Both the position numbers and the translations under genes were made by a program. A stretch of DNA of 54,232 nucleotides from DTU015 sp964406505 (GTDB lineage Bacteria > Bacillota > Sulfobacillia > Fermentithermobacillales > Fermentithermobacillaceae), in the NCBI GenBank assembly GCA_964406505.1, contig CAYORX010000011.1, forward strand, positions 1 through 54,232, read 5' to 3'. Below are positions 14,271 to 22,558 of this stretch, piece after piece (position 1 is the stretch's first letter; each line of letters starts with the position of its first letter). The notes under the pieces are model-generated. The model was not told the origin of the DNA. It saw only the letters and a list, made by a program, of their open reading frames with translations, and did not search any database.

Positions 14271-16431
14271 TAGTGGTGTGTCTGTGGGTCGTTCATCTAG
14301 CGGTTCAAACTGGAACGACAAAACCGGCTCTAAAAACATTATGACTAGACTTAAGCCGTATAGTCATATAATGCTGTGGGGCGGCATAACCTTTGTGGTT
14401 GTATTTTCTATTTTTTTATTTTCACTGGTTCCGCCCCAAGTTGAACTTAAAGCTGGCGAAGTTTCTTCTATCGACGTAAAAGCTACGAAAGAAGTGGTTG
14501 ATGAGGCTGCTACCGAAGAACTCAGGGCTGAACAGATAGCTGGTGTAGCGGAGGTTTACGATAGTAATCCCCGAGTGCTCGATGAGATTACCGGACTCTT
14601 TGAAAAATTGTTAGCTGAAATTGAAAACTTAGGTGAAACAGAAGATATATCTACCCAAAAAATAGTGGAAGAAATACGGCCTTTCGTAACCGACGATGTT
14701 TCCGATACAGATATCATCGGCGTTGTTGCTGCCTCACCTACCATTGTCAGAAATTGCATTCGTCGTGCGCAGGCAGTGGTTGAAGATATACTTACTAAAG
14801 GGCTAAAATCGGAAAACCTCGCAAAAGCTAAAGAGGAAGCAATTTCAAAAATTGTAATAGATGATGCAATTCCGGAACAAATTGCAAGAGTTATATCCGG
14901 ATTTATAAACAAAAACTTAGATGCTAATCTTATATTAAACAAAGAAGAAACTGACAAGAAGATCCGGCAAGTTCTTGCCTCGGTCGAGTCAGTGAAAATT
15001 AGACGTGATGAATTTATTGTAAGAAAAGGCGAGACGGTTACCGAAAACCATATAATTATACTTGAAAAACTCGGATTAATGGGTACTCGGGTAAGATTTA
15101 CTCAAGTTTCCGGTGCTTTTCTCATATCCTTAATATTTTGCAGTTTTACAGCTGTATATATTGTTTCATATTGCAGTGATATGTTGACTCCTAAAAACAC
15201 CGCGCTTTTGGCTTTTGTAGTGATGCTCAGCATGTTTGCGCTGAGGGTATTGGCGGAGGTGTCGGGTTTTCTTGCACCGGTATCTTTTGGGGTTATGTTG
15301 TCCGCTACATTGATAGATAGACGATTCGGAGCATTCTTTGCAACTGGCCTTGCACTTGCAGTTGGAGTGATGACCGGATTTGAAGTTAAGTACATAGCTT
15401 TAGCTCTTACTTCCGGAATAACTTCCGCGTTGGCCGTGAAAAAAGTTTGGAACAGATCTCAACTGTTTCTGGCAGGTCTAGTGGTAGCTGGTGTTGCAGG
15501 AGTTACTTATGCATGTTTGGGGCTTACAGGTGCGATGGCAATGGATGGGGTTTTTATATGGCGAGAGATATTTTTTGTGCTTGCCAACGGCCCGTTGTCA
15601 TCTGTGCTAGCGGTTGGCTCACTTCCTATTTTTGAAAGTGTGTTTGGTATACTTACGCCTATTAAATTGATCGAACTGTCTAACCCCGATCATCCGCTTC
15701 TTCATAAGCTTCTTATTGAGGCTCCGGGCACTTATCATCATAGCGTAATGGTGGGTAATTTGGCAGAAGCCGCCGCATGGGCTATTGGGGCCGATAGTCT
15801 TTTGTCTAGAGTTGGTGCTTATTATCACGACATAGGTAAGATCAAAAGACCCTATCTGTTTTCAGAAAACCAAGTATTCGATATGGGTAATCCTCATGAT
15901 AAAATGAGTCCTTCGTTGTCAGCGACCGCTATCATGTCCCACGTGAAAGACGGTGTTGAATTGGCTGAAAAACACAAAGTGCCTGAAGTTATCATTAATT
16001 TCATCAAAGAACACCACGGCACTACACTTGCGTTATACTTTTATGTAAAAGCGAGTGAGGATGCAGCAGCAAAAGATAACAGACCTCCGGAGGAATGGTC
16101 TTTTAGATATGAAGGACCTAGACCCGGTACTAAAGAGACTGCGATAGTCATGTTGGCTGACAGTATTGAGGCAGCTACTAGATCCCTTTCAAAACCTACT
16201 CCTGCGAGAATCGAATCTGTAGTAAGAAAAATTATACACGACCGATTGTACGATAACCAGCTCGATAGATCCGATCTTACCTTAAAAGAATTGGATACCA
16301 TTGCTGAGACATTCATTCAAGTTTTAGCAGGTTTGTTTCATACCAGAATTCAATATCCCAAAGCAAAATCCGAAGATGACGTTAGCAGCTCAAATTCGAT
16401 TGATGAGGCCGGGGAAACAAATGAGTGCTGA
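14233..16431 (+). CDS. pgpH: 7TM-HD cyclic-di-AMP phosphodiesterase PgpH
   Basis: Membrane phosphodiesterase (YqfF) of 732 residues that hydrolyses c-di-AMP in characterised relatives. The order is one N-terminal helix (about 45-65), an extracytoplasmic 7TMR-HDED domain (about 70-290), about seven membrane helices (about 290-470), and a cytoplasmic HD domain with LIEAPGTYHHSVMVGNLAEAAA, YYHDIGKIKRP, and EHHGTTLALYFY. All metal-binding His/Asp positions look present. GTG 14233 follows GAGGAG and lies inside phoH. The position between phoH and ybeY matches Bacillus. Confidence 0.95.
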   Translation: MFSKRVKKTGQLNSGVSVGRSSSGSNWNDKTGSKNIMTRLKPYSHIMLWGGITFVVVFSIFLFSLVPPQVELKAGEVSSIDVKATKEVVDEAATEELRAEQIAGVAEVYDSNPRVLDEITGLFEKLLAEIENLGETEDISTQKIVEEIRPFVTDDVSDTDIIGVVAASPTIVRNCIRRAQAVVEDILTKGLKSENLAKAKEEAISKIVIDDAIPEQIARVISGFINKNLDANLILNKEETDKKIRQVLASVESVKIRRDEFIVRKGETVTENHIIILEKLGLMGTRVRFTQVSGAFLISLIFCSFTAVYIVSYCSDMLTPKNTALLAFVVMLSMFALRVLAEVSGFLAPVSFGVMLSATLIDRRFGAFFATGLALAVGVMTGFEVKYIALALTSGITSALAVKKVWNRSQLFLAGLVVAGVAGVTYACLGLTGAMAMDGVFIWREIFFVLANGPLSSVLAVGSLPIFESVFGILTPIKLIELSNPDHPLLHKLLIEAPGTYHHSVMVGNLAEAAAWAIGADSLLSRVGAYYHDIGKIKRPYLFSENQVFDMGNPHDKMSPSLSATAIMSHVKDGVELAEKHKVPEVIINFIKEHHGTTLALYFYVKASEDAAAKDNRPPEEWSFRYEGPRPGTKETAIVMLADSIEAATRSLSKPTPARIESVVRKIIHDRLYDNQLDRSDLTLKELDTIAETFIQVLAGLFHTRIQYPKAKSEDDVSSSNSIDEAGETNEC

Positions 16432-16897
16432 AATAGCTATAAGTTTTGATGTAGATATTAGCTTAAGCGAAAAACGGTTTTTGACGGACATGACGTCTCA
16501 AGTTGTGCGATATGCACTTAAGAGTGAGGGTTATAATCATCCTGACAGCGAGGTTTCGATTCTGTTTACTGGCGATGAATTTATAACTTTTCTTAACAAG
16601 AAGTATCGAGGCGAGAACCACCCTACAGATGTTTTATGCTTTTCGATGACAGAGACCAATTCAAAGACCGATGAATTAAATATGCCCGAAATCCCCAAGC
16701 AGCTGGGAGATATAGTAATATCGTTAGATGCTGCTGCTAACCAAGCTGATGCCGAAGGTGTTACCTTGCGGCGAGAGGTGGCCCTTTTGTTGGTTCACGG
16801 CATCTTACATCTTTTAGGTTACGACCATGATAAACCTCAAAATGAGGCGGTTATGTGGGCAAAACAAAGCGCGATCTTAAACGCCCTAGAACTATAG
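16421..16897 (+). CDS. ybeY: endoribonuclease YbeY
   Basis: Zn-dependent endoribonuclease for 16S rRNA 3'-end maturation and ribosome quality control. The signature HGILHLLGYDHD (the H3xH5xH metal site) lies near residue 125, preceded by GENHPTDVLCFSM and LGDIVISL. ATG 16421 follows GGGGAA and overlaps the pgpH end by 11 nt, giving 158 residues; an upstream ATG at 16376 is less likely. Confidence 0.95.
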   Translation: MSAEIAISFDVDISLSEKRFLTDMTSQVVRYALKSEGYNHPDSEVSILFTGDEFITFLNKKYRGENHPTDVLCFSMTETNSKTDELNMPEIPKQLGDIVISLDAAANQADAEGVTLRREVALLLVHGILHLLGYDHDKPQNEAVMWAKQSAILNALEL

Positions 16898-17403
16898 GAG
16901 AATGGAATTTCCAAGTACGTTCTCTTAAAGAAAGCTTCGGCCATGCTTGGGATGGGCTAAGCTATATTTACACCACTCAACGCAATATGAGAATACATGT
17001 GTTTTTGGGTTCCTTGGCGTTTTCAGCATGTATAATATTTGGTCTTGAACGGTTTGAAGTATTTATGGTTACATTGGCCGTACTAGGCGTACTGTCTGCG
17101 GAAGTTGTCAACACCGTGACCGAGAGCATTGTCGATTTAATTCGCCCTGAGTACGATGAAGTGGTAAAAATCATTAAAGATGTCGCGGCAGCAGGTGTGC
17201 TTCTTACCGCAGTGTTTGCTGTAGCGATAGGCGTTATCGCTTTTTATCCTGCCTTAAGGGGTTTTCCCGAAATTCTGCAAAGATTTTTGAAATACAGATG
17301 GTATTATCTCGCGGTTCAGGTCCTAGTTTTCGTAATACCTTCATTTTGGGGTATGATGAAATTTATATGGTCTGATAAACGTTCAGCCCGGGGGGAAGAC
17401 TAA
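16855..17403 (+). CDS. dgkA: diacylglycerol/undecaprenol kinase family protein with extra C-terminal membrane helix
   Basis: DgkA-type small membrane kinase; in Gram-positives the substrate is usually undecaprenol. Core motifs are SLKESFGHAWDGLSYIYTTQRNMRIH and AEVVNTVTESIVDLIRPEYD, the glutamate motif that binds Mg-ATP, flanked by three membrane helices. At 182 residues it is longer than the usual 120-130. The extra C-terminal part contains a fourth hydrophobic segment (YYLAVQVLVFVIPSFWGMM). The start is GTG 16855, behind GAGGCGG, inside the ybeY end. cdd and era, which follow dgkA in Bacillus, are absent; recO begins at the base after the stop. Confidence 0.88.
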   Translation: MGKTKRDLKRPRTIGEWNFQVRSLKESFGHAWDGLSYIYTTQRNMRIHVFLGSLAFSACIIFGLERFEVFMVTLAVLGVLSAEVVNTVTESIVDLIRPEYDEVVKIIKDVAAAGVLLTAVFAVAIGVIAFYPALRGFPEILQRFLKYRWYYLAVQVLVFVIPSFWGMMKFIWSDKRSARGED

Positions 17404-18201
17404 TTGCTTTACCAAACGGAAGGTGTTGTTTTGGATCAAGGTAATCTTGGCGAGAACGACATGATAATTACCGTATTTACAAAGCGAAAAGGATTGGTAA
17501 AAGCGGTTGTAAAAGGCGGGCAGCGTCCCAAAAGTAAGCTGAGGGGGGTTACGCAGCCTTTCACACATGCGGCCTTCCAGATGTTTGGTGGTCGCAACCT
17601 GGATAGAGTTACGCAAGTGTCTATAAAATCAGGGTTTTCCCCAATTACCGCGAATTATGAAACTTTGGTTTATGCCCGCTATTTTGCGGAATTGCTTATG
17701 TGTGTACTCCCTGAAAGACAAGCTAACAGCGCACAATATGATTTTCTATTAAGCGTGCTTAAATGTTTAGGGCAGAAAAGGGATCCCTGGGTTGTTGCCC
17801 GGTGGGCTGAGCTAGGGATTTTGTCTTTAGCAGGTTTTGCCCCTTCTTTTTCCGCTTGCGTGGTATGCCGCGCTAATCAGCCTAAAACACCCATATATTT
17901 TTCTTTGCAAAATGGCGGTCCTGTTTGTGGTCAGTGCATAAGCGAAACCGATTTGTCACAAGAAAGCCAGGTTAGGGCATATGGTCAACGTATTTGTATT
18001 ACGCCTGGAACTTTACGCACATTGGAGATTCTTCTTTCAAGCGGTACGCCGGCGTCAGGTCGAGTTACTTGCCCCAATATAACTGCGCGGGGCCGCGTTA
18101 GGGAAGAAATAAATACAGTCTTACGAAAATATATTGCGTTTGTCTTAGAAAAACGTCTTAAATGTGCCGGCTTGGTAGAAAATATAGAAGATGGAAACTA
18201 A
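17404..18201 (+). CDS. recO: DNA repair protein RecO
   Basis: Recombination mediator that loads RecA with RecR. The 265-residue protein has the N-terminal OB fold (MLYQTEGVVLDQGNLGENDMI), a helical domain, and a zinc site CVVC...CGQC (residues about 155-180) in the normal place. TTG 17404 follows GGGGGGAAG with no intergenic gap after dgkA. glyQ follows after one small gene, as in Bacillus, where yqzL occupies a similar place. Confidence 0.93.
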   Translation: MLYQTEGVVLDQGNLGENDMIITVFTKRKGLVKAVVKGGQRPKSKLRGVTQPFTHAAFQMFGGRNLDRVTQVSIKSGFSPITANYETLVYARYFAELLMCVLPERQANSAQYDFLLSVLKCLGQKRDPWVVARWAELGILSLAGFAPSFSACVVCRANQPKTPIYFSLQNGGPVCGQCISETDLSQESQVRAYGQRICITPGTLRTLEILLSSGTPASGRVTCPNITARGRVREEINTVLRKYIAFVLEKRLKCAGLVENIEDGN

Positions 18202-18255
18202 TTTTAGTAAGCATAATATAGTGTGACAATTAGTCTTTAAGGAGTGATATCGTTA

Positions 18256-18618
18256 ATGGATGAAATGCTTTATAAAATTGATGAGATACGTAAAAGAACG
18301 AATGTAACTTACGAAGCGGCTAAGCGTGCGTTGGAAGAATCTTCAGGGGACGTGGTAGAAGCATTAGTCAATCTCGAAAAAGATCTGAGTAAGCGAGAGG
18401 TTATAAAGGTTAAAGGACCCGATCTTGTTCGAACTGTTTCAGACATTATACGCAGGGGAAACGCCTCGAGAATTGTTGTAAAAAGAGGGGATTATGTTGT
18501 TGCGGATATACCTGTTACAATAGGGGTTGTGGTATCTGTATTTGCACCGAGCTTGGCGCTCTTAAGTACGGTAGCGCTTATGGTTAGCACATGGACTGTT
18601 GAAATAGAACGTCCCTAA
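18256..18618 (+). CDS. DUF4342 protein with N-terminal UBA-like domain
   Basis: A 120-residue protein. The first 45 residues (IDEIRKRTNVTYEAAKRALEE..GDVVEAL) form a UBA/TS-N-like three-helix domain similar to that of elongation factor Ts. The second half (IVVKRGDYVVADIPVTIGVV, followed by hydrophobic strands) matches DUF4342. Such proteins are common but uncharacterised in Bacillota. ATG 18256 is behind AAGGAG. It lies between recO and glyQ. Function unknown; a link to nascent chains or ribosomes would be speculation. Confidence 0.75.
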   Translation: MDEMLYKIDEIRKRTNVTYEAAKRALEESSGDVVEALVNLEKDLSKREVIKVKGPDLVRTVSDIIRRGNASRIVVKRGDYVVADIPVTIGVVVSVFAPSLALLSTVALMVSTWTVEIERP

Positions 18619-18658
18619 ATACACCTGCAACATTTCACGTTAGAGGGGGAGTTTTACC

Positions 18659-19525
18659 GTGGGTGAGTTTCTTTATTTCCAAGATGTAATAAATGTATTG
18701 CAGCGTTATTGGGCAGGACAAGGGTGTTATATAGGCCAACCTTATGATATTGAAAAAGGCGCCGGGACTATGAACCCTTTAACCTTTTTCCACGTACTTG
18801 GTCCCAAACCTTGGAAAATGGCTTATGTAGAGCCTTGCAGAAGGCCGCAGGATGCTCGATACGGGGACAACCCAAATAGAATGGGATATTACTATCAATT
18901 CCAAGTAATACTTAAACCTCCTTCTGACGATGTTGTCGAAGTTTACATAAACTCCCTGGAACAATTAGGAATTGAACGTAAGAACCATGATATCAGATTG
19001 GTAGAAGATAATTGGGAATCACCCACCCTAGGTGCCGCCGGGCTTGGCTGGGAAGTATGGCTCGACGGCATGGAAATCACTCAGTTCACTTATTTCCAGG
19101 AAATGGGGGGTATTCAGTTAAAACCTATCTCGGTAGAACTTACGTACGGATTGGAGCGTCTTACCGCTTATATCCAGGGTGTTGCTAACGTTTGGGAAAT
19201 ACAAATGTCTCCTGGGCTCACATATGGCGACATCTTTTTAGAGCAAGAAAGACAGAACTCAACCTATGGGTTTGAATTTTCTAATGTAGAATTTTTACAA
19301 CATCAGTTCGATGGTTATGAGCTAGAAGCTGAAGATATTTTGAAAAAAAGATTGTTTCTACCCGCTTACGATTGCACGCTTAAATGTTCGCATATTTTTA
19401 ATTTGTTAGATGCAAGGGGAGCGCTTTCAGTCGCTGAGCGACAAAATTATGTATCTAGGGTACGTAACCTTGCACGCAAATGTGCCCATCACTACTTGAA
19501 TCTGCGGGGGGTTGAGACGAAATGA
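18659..19525 (+). CDS. glyQ: glycine--tRNA ligase alpha subunit
   Basis: Catalytic subunit of the bacterial alpha2beta2 glycyl-tRNA synthetase, 288 residues, normal length. Recognised by FQDVINVLQRYWAGQGC, QPYDIEKGAGTMNPLTF, AYVEPCRRPQDARYGDNPNR and EVWLDGMEITQFTYFQ. GTG 18659 follows GAGGGGGAG. It overlaps glyS by four nt (ATGA). Only 40 nt separate it from the preceding gene, so there is no T-box leader. Confidence 0.97.
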   Translation: MGEFLYFQDVINVLQRYWAGQGCYIGQPYDIEKGAGTMNPLTFFHVLGPKPWKMAYVEPCRRPQDARYGDNPNRMGYYYQFQVILKPPSDDVVEVYINSLEQLGIERKNHDIRLVEDNWESPTLGAAGLGWEVWLDGMEITQFTYFQEMGGIQLKPISVELTYGLERLTAYIQGVANVWEIQMSPGLTYGDIFLEQERQNSTYGFEFSNVEFLQHQFDGYELEAEDILKKRLFLPAYDCTLKCSHIFNLLDARGALSVAERQNYVSRVRNLARKCAHHYLNLRGVETK

Positions 19526-21639
19526 ATCAAGATTTGTTATTTGAAATAGGTTCTGACGAGATCCCTGCGCGGTATCTTTTATCTGCTATCGATGAAATAA
19601 AACATCGGGTCGCTACAGCGCTAAAAACGGCAAGGTTGAATTTTCATAGGATAAGTTCTTACGGTACCCCAAGAAGGCTTGTCGTATTTGTCGCGGGATT
19701 GTCATCCAAAAGCGAAAGCGCGGCAGATGAAATTCGGGGGCCTTCAAAAAAAGTGGCGTTTGATAGTGAGGGCAATCCAACGAAAGCACTTTTGGGGTTT
19801 AGCCGTTCTTTAGGTATAAATCCTGAAGATGCTGTTATTAAGCAAGAATCTGGCGGCGAGTACGTATATGGCATTAAGATTGACGAGGGACAGATGATAG
19901 AAGATATTCTTCCTGAAATATTACCCCCCGCGGTAATGGGAATGAATTGCCCCCACCCCTTAAGGTGGGGCGAAGAAGATTGGCTGTGGTATAGACCTAT
20001 CCGTTGGGTTGTGTGTTTATTTGGGAGCGACGTAATTTCTTTGAAAATCGCAGGCGTTACATCCGGGCGAATTAGTTTCGGCCACCGAACTTTATACCCG
20101 GGGAAGGTCGAAATATCTTCGGCCTCACAATATTTCCGCATGATTGAATCTGCTGGTGTAATAATCGATCAAAGTCTACGTCGCAAATCCATCCTTTCCG
20201 GTGCAAATGCGCTTGCGTCAGAAGTTGAAGGAACACCTCTGGATGACAAACAATTGTTAGATGAAGTTACGTGCTTGTCAGAAAACCCGGTAGTATTCAG
20301 AGGTAAGTTTGATTCTGAATATCTAAAATTGCCCGCCGAAGTGCTTATTACGGTAATGCGCTATCATCAAAGATACTTTCCTATCCTTGATCAAGACGGA
20401 AATGTTTTACCTGCTTTTATAGGGGTTCGTGACGGTGGTAGCGATAAAAGCATTGACGATGTGATAGTTGGTAATCAATGGGTACTAGCAGCCCGCTTGA
20501 AGGATGCATTGTTTTTCTATTCCCAAGATTTGCAAATCCCTCTTTGTAATAGATTACCTGAACTAAAAGGTATGTATTTCATTCGCGGAGCAGGGACCTT
20601 GTGGCACAAAACTGAGCGACTGGTTAAAATTTCTGAATTCTTAGGTGGAAACCTTAACACTTCTCAAAAACAGATGGAAGTGATGTTTAAAGCATCTCGC
20701 CTGGCAAAGTGTGATTTACTTACCTTGATGGTAAGGGAACTTCCTGAATTGGAAGGTATCATGGGTGGTCACTATGCTAAGGCTCAGGGGAAGGGTCAGC
20801 AAGTCGCTGACGCAATTTCACAACATTATATGCCTAAAGGAGCAGGGGATAAACTTCCTGATGATGGGGTTGGAGCGTTGATATCTGTTGCCGATAAACT
20901 TGACACCTTATCGATAGCATTTGCTTTAAATACCAAGGTTTCCGGTTCGCAAGATCCATTAGGCCTTAGAAGGGCAGCTTTGGGTGTGGCAAATATTATT
21001 TTGTCGTATGATTACGATATTAGCCTTGACAAAATTTTAAATTTTGCGGTGAAACTCGGAATGAATGATATTGAAGACGGTTTGCTTGAGAAAGATCAAA
21101 ACGAACATAAATTAAGGGTAATAGCGAACTTAAAACAATTTATATTAAGTCGGGTTGAAGTATTATTGTCTGATCGAGGTTTACCCACAGCGATTATACG
21201 AAGCGTTGTAAACGGTGGCGAAGATAGAATATCTAGATTACCTGAAATGGCTGAAGCGCTCGCTTCGTTAGTGGACACCGAACACTTAGATGATATCGTA
21301 ACGGGATGGCGCAGAACCTCGGTGCTTGGAAGTAAAGCTAAAGGAAAACATGTTGACGTAGGTTTGCTCGTTGAGGAAGCGGAAAAACAACTTTATCATT
21401 TGCTTAAAATGAAAAGTGTGCTCATGGAAAAGTTGTTTGAAGACAGAAAATATGATGAGTATTTAAAGCATCTTTCGGCTTTAAGAACTTCTATAGATCG
21501 CTGTCTGGATGATGTATTGATCATGGTAGGCGATGATAAACTTCGGCAGACTCGGCTAAATCTTTTAAACCATGTATCATTTATGTTTACCAGGTTCGCT
21601 GATTTTTCTTATGTGTTACCATTAGCAGCTAAAAACTAA
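19522..21639 (+). CDS. glyS: glycine--tRNA ligase beta subunit
   Basis: tRNA-binding subunit of glycyl-tRNA synthetase, 705 residues. The N-terminus LLFEIGSDEIPARYL is characteristic, with EIRGPSKKVAFD, HPLRWGEEDWLWYRPIRWVV and VMRYHQRYFPI in order. An HD-like domain precedes the C-terminal anticodon-binding region (DDVLIMVGDDKLRQTRLNLL). The ATGA overlap with glyQ indicates coupled translation. Confidence 0.97.
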   Translation: MNQDLLFEIGSDEIPARYLLSAIDEIKHRVATALKTARLNFHRISSYGTPRRLVVFVAGLSSKSESAADEIRGPSKKVAFDSEGNPTKALLGFSRSLGINPEDAVIKQESGGEYVYGIKIDEGQMIEDILPEILPPAVMGMNCPHPLRWGEEDWLWYRPIRWVVCLFGSDVISLKIAGVTSGRISFGHRTLYPGKVEISSASQYFRMIESAGVIIDQSLRRKSILSGANALASEVEGTPLDDKQLLDEVTCLSENPVVFRGKFDSEYLKLPAEVLITVMRYHQRYFPILDQDGNVLPAFIGVRDGGSDKSIDDVIVGNQWVLAARLKDALFFYSQDLQIPLCNRLPELKGMYFIRGAGTLWHKTERLVKISEFLGGNLNTSQKQMEVMFKASRLAKCDLLTLMVRELPELEGIMGGHYAKAQGKGQQVADAISQHYMPKGAGDKLPDDGVGALISVADKLDTLSIAFALNTKVSGSQDPLGLRRAALGVANIILSYDYDISLDKILNFAVKLGMNDIEDGLLEKDQNEHKLRVIANLKQFILSRVEVLLSDRGLPTAIIRSVVNGGEDRISRLPEMAEALASLVDTEHLDDIVTGWRRTSVLGSKAKGKHVDVGLLVEEAEKQLYHLLKMKSVLMEKLFEDRKYDEYLKHLSALRTSIDRCLDDVLIMVGDDKLRQTRLNLLNHVSFMFTRFADFSYVLPLAAKN

Positions 21640-21724
21640 GGCATTAATTTGAAACCATGTGTGCTCATGTTTGCTATGTATATCGGCGAATAACAGTGAT
21701 TAATCTAGATAGGGAGGGGTACAG

Positions 21725-22558
21725 GTGGCGGGTGAAAAACCGGCGGTGTTTGTGTTGTCTGATTCGCTAGGAGAGACGGCGGAATTGGTTGTTAGAGCTG
21801 CGGCGGCACAATTTAACACTGGGGGTGTTAAAGTCAAAAAGTTTAGCTATGTGCAAAATGAAGAAGCTGTTGATAGAGCAATTACCGAAGCTAAAGATAC
21901 TAGGTCCGTGATAGCCTATACGCTTGTCAAACCTGAACTCAGACAATATGTAAAAACCCAGTCAGCGATTAAAGGTATCGCATCGGTCGACGTATTAGGT
22001 CCTATGTTAGAAGCAATTTCGATGATCGCTCCTACTGAACCTAAATTTGAACCGGGCTTGGTACATCGATTAGACGAAGAATATTTCAGGCGCATTGAAG
22101 CGGTTGAATTCTCTGTAAAATGTGATGACGGAAAAGATCTATTTTCTTTGCCGTATGCAGATGTGGTGCTTATTGGGGTTTCCCGCACATCTAAAACTCC
22201 TGTAAGTCTTTATCTTGCACAGAGGGTTTATAAAGTGGCAAATGTTCCGTTGGTGCCAGAACTTCCACCGCCCCAAGAGTTATTTAAAATACCTGTGAGC
22301 AAAATTGTTGGGCTTACCTTAGGTCCAGAAAAGTTGGTCAAAGTGAGGAAGGAACGTTTAAGAACCATGGGGCTTAACGAAAGTTCCTCTTATGCAAACC
22401 TTAGTCGTATTCTTAATGAACTTGAGTATGCCGATAAGGTTTTTCGCAAATTGGGATGCAGCGTGATCGATGTTACGGATAAGGCCGTGGAAGAGACGGC
22501 TAATGAGGTTTTGGACATAATCAAGGGGAAGGAGCATGTAAAGTGGCCGTTAAACTAG
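21725..22558 (+). CDS. yqfL: pyruvate, phosphate dikinase regulatory protein (bifunctional kinase/pyrophosphorylase)
   Basis: DUF299 regulator that inactivates PpdK by ADP-dependent phosphorylation of a threonine and reactivates it by phosphate-dependent removal, forming PPi. The P-loop is GVSRTSKTPVSLYLA (about residue 150), and the N-terminus VFVLSDSLGETAELVVRAA is typical. 277 residues. GTG 21725 lies behind GGGAGGGG. It overlaps ppdK by 16 nt, so target and regulator are translationally coupled. Confidence 0.95.
   Translation: MAGEKPAVFVLSDSLGETAELVVRAAAAQFNTGGVKVKKFSYVQNEEAVDRAITEAKDTRSVIAYTLVKPELRQYVKTQSAIKGIASVDVLGPMLEAISMIAPTEPKFEPGLVHRLDEEYFRRIEAVEFSVKCDDGKDLFSLPYADVVLIGVSRTSKTPVSLYLAQRVYKVANVPLVPELPPPQELFKIPVSKIVGLTLGPEKLVKVRKERLRTMGLNESSSYANLSRILNELEYADKVFRKLGCSVIDVTDKAVEETANEVLDIIKGKEHVKWPLN

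Noticed and set aside
18619..18658. T-box leader for glycyl-tRNA synthetase
   Set aside because: Only 40 nt lie between the DUF4342 gene and glyQ, too short for a T-box, and no T-box sequence is seen.
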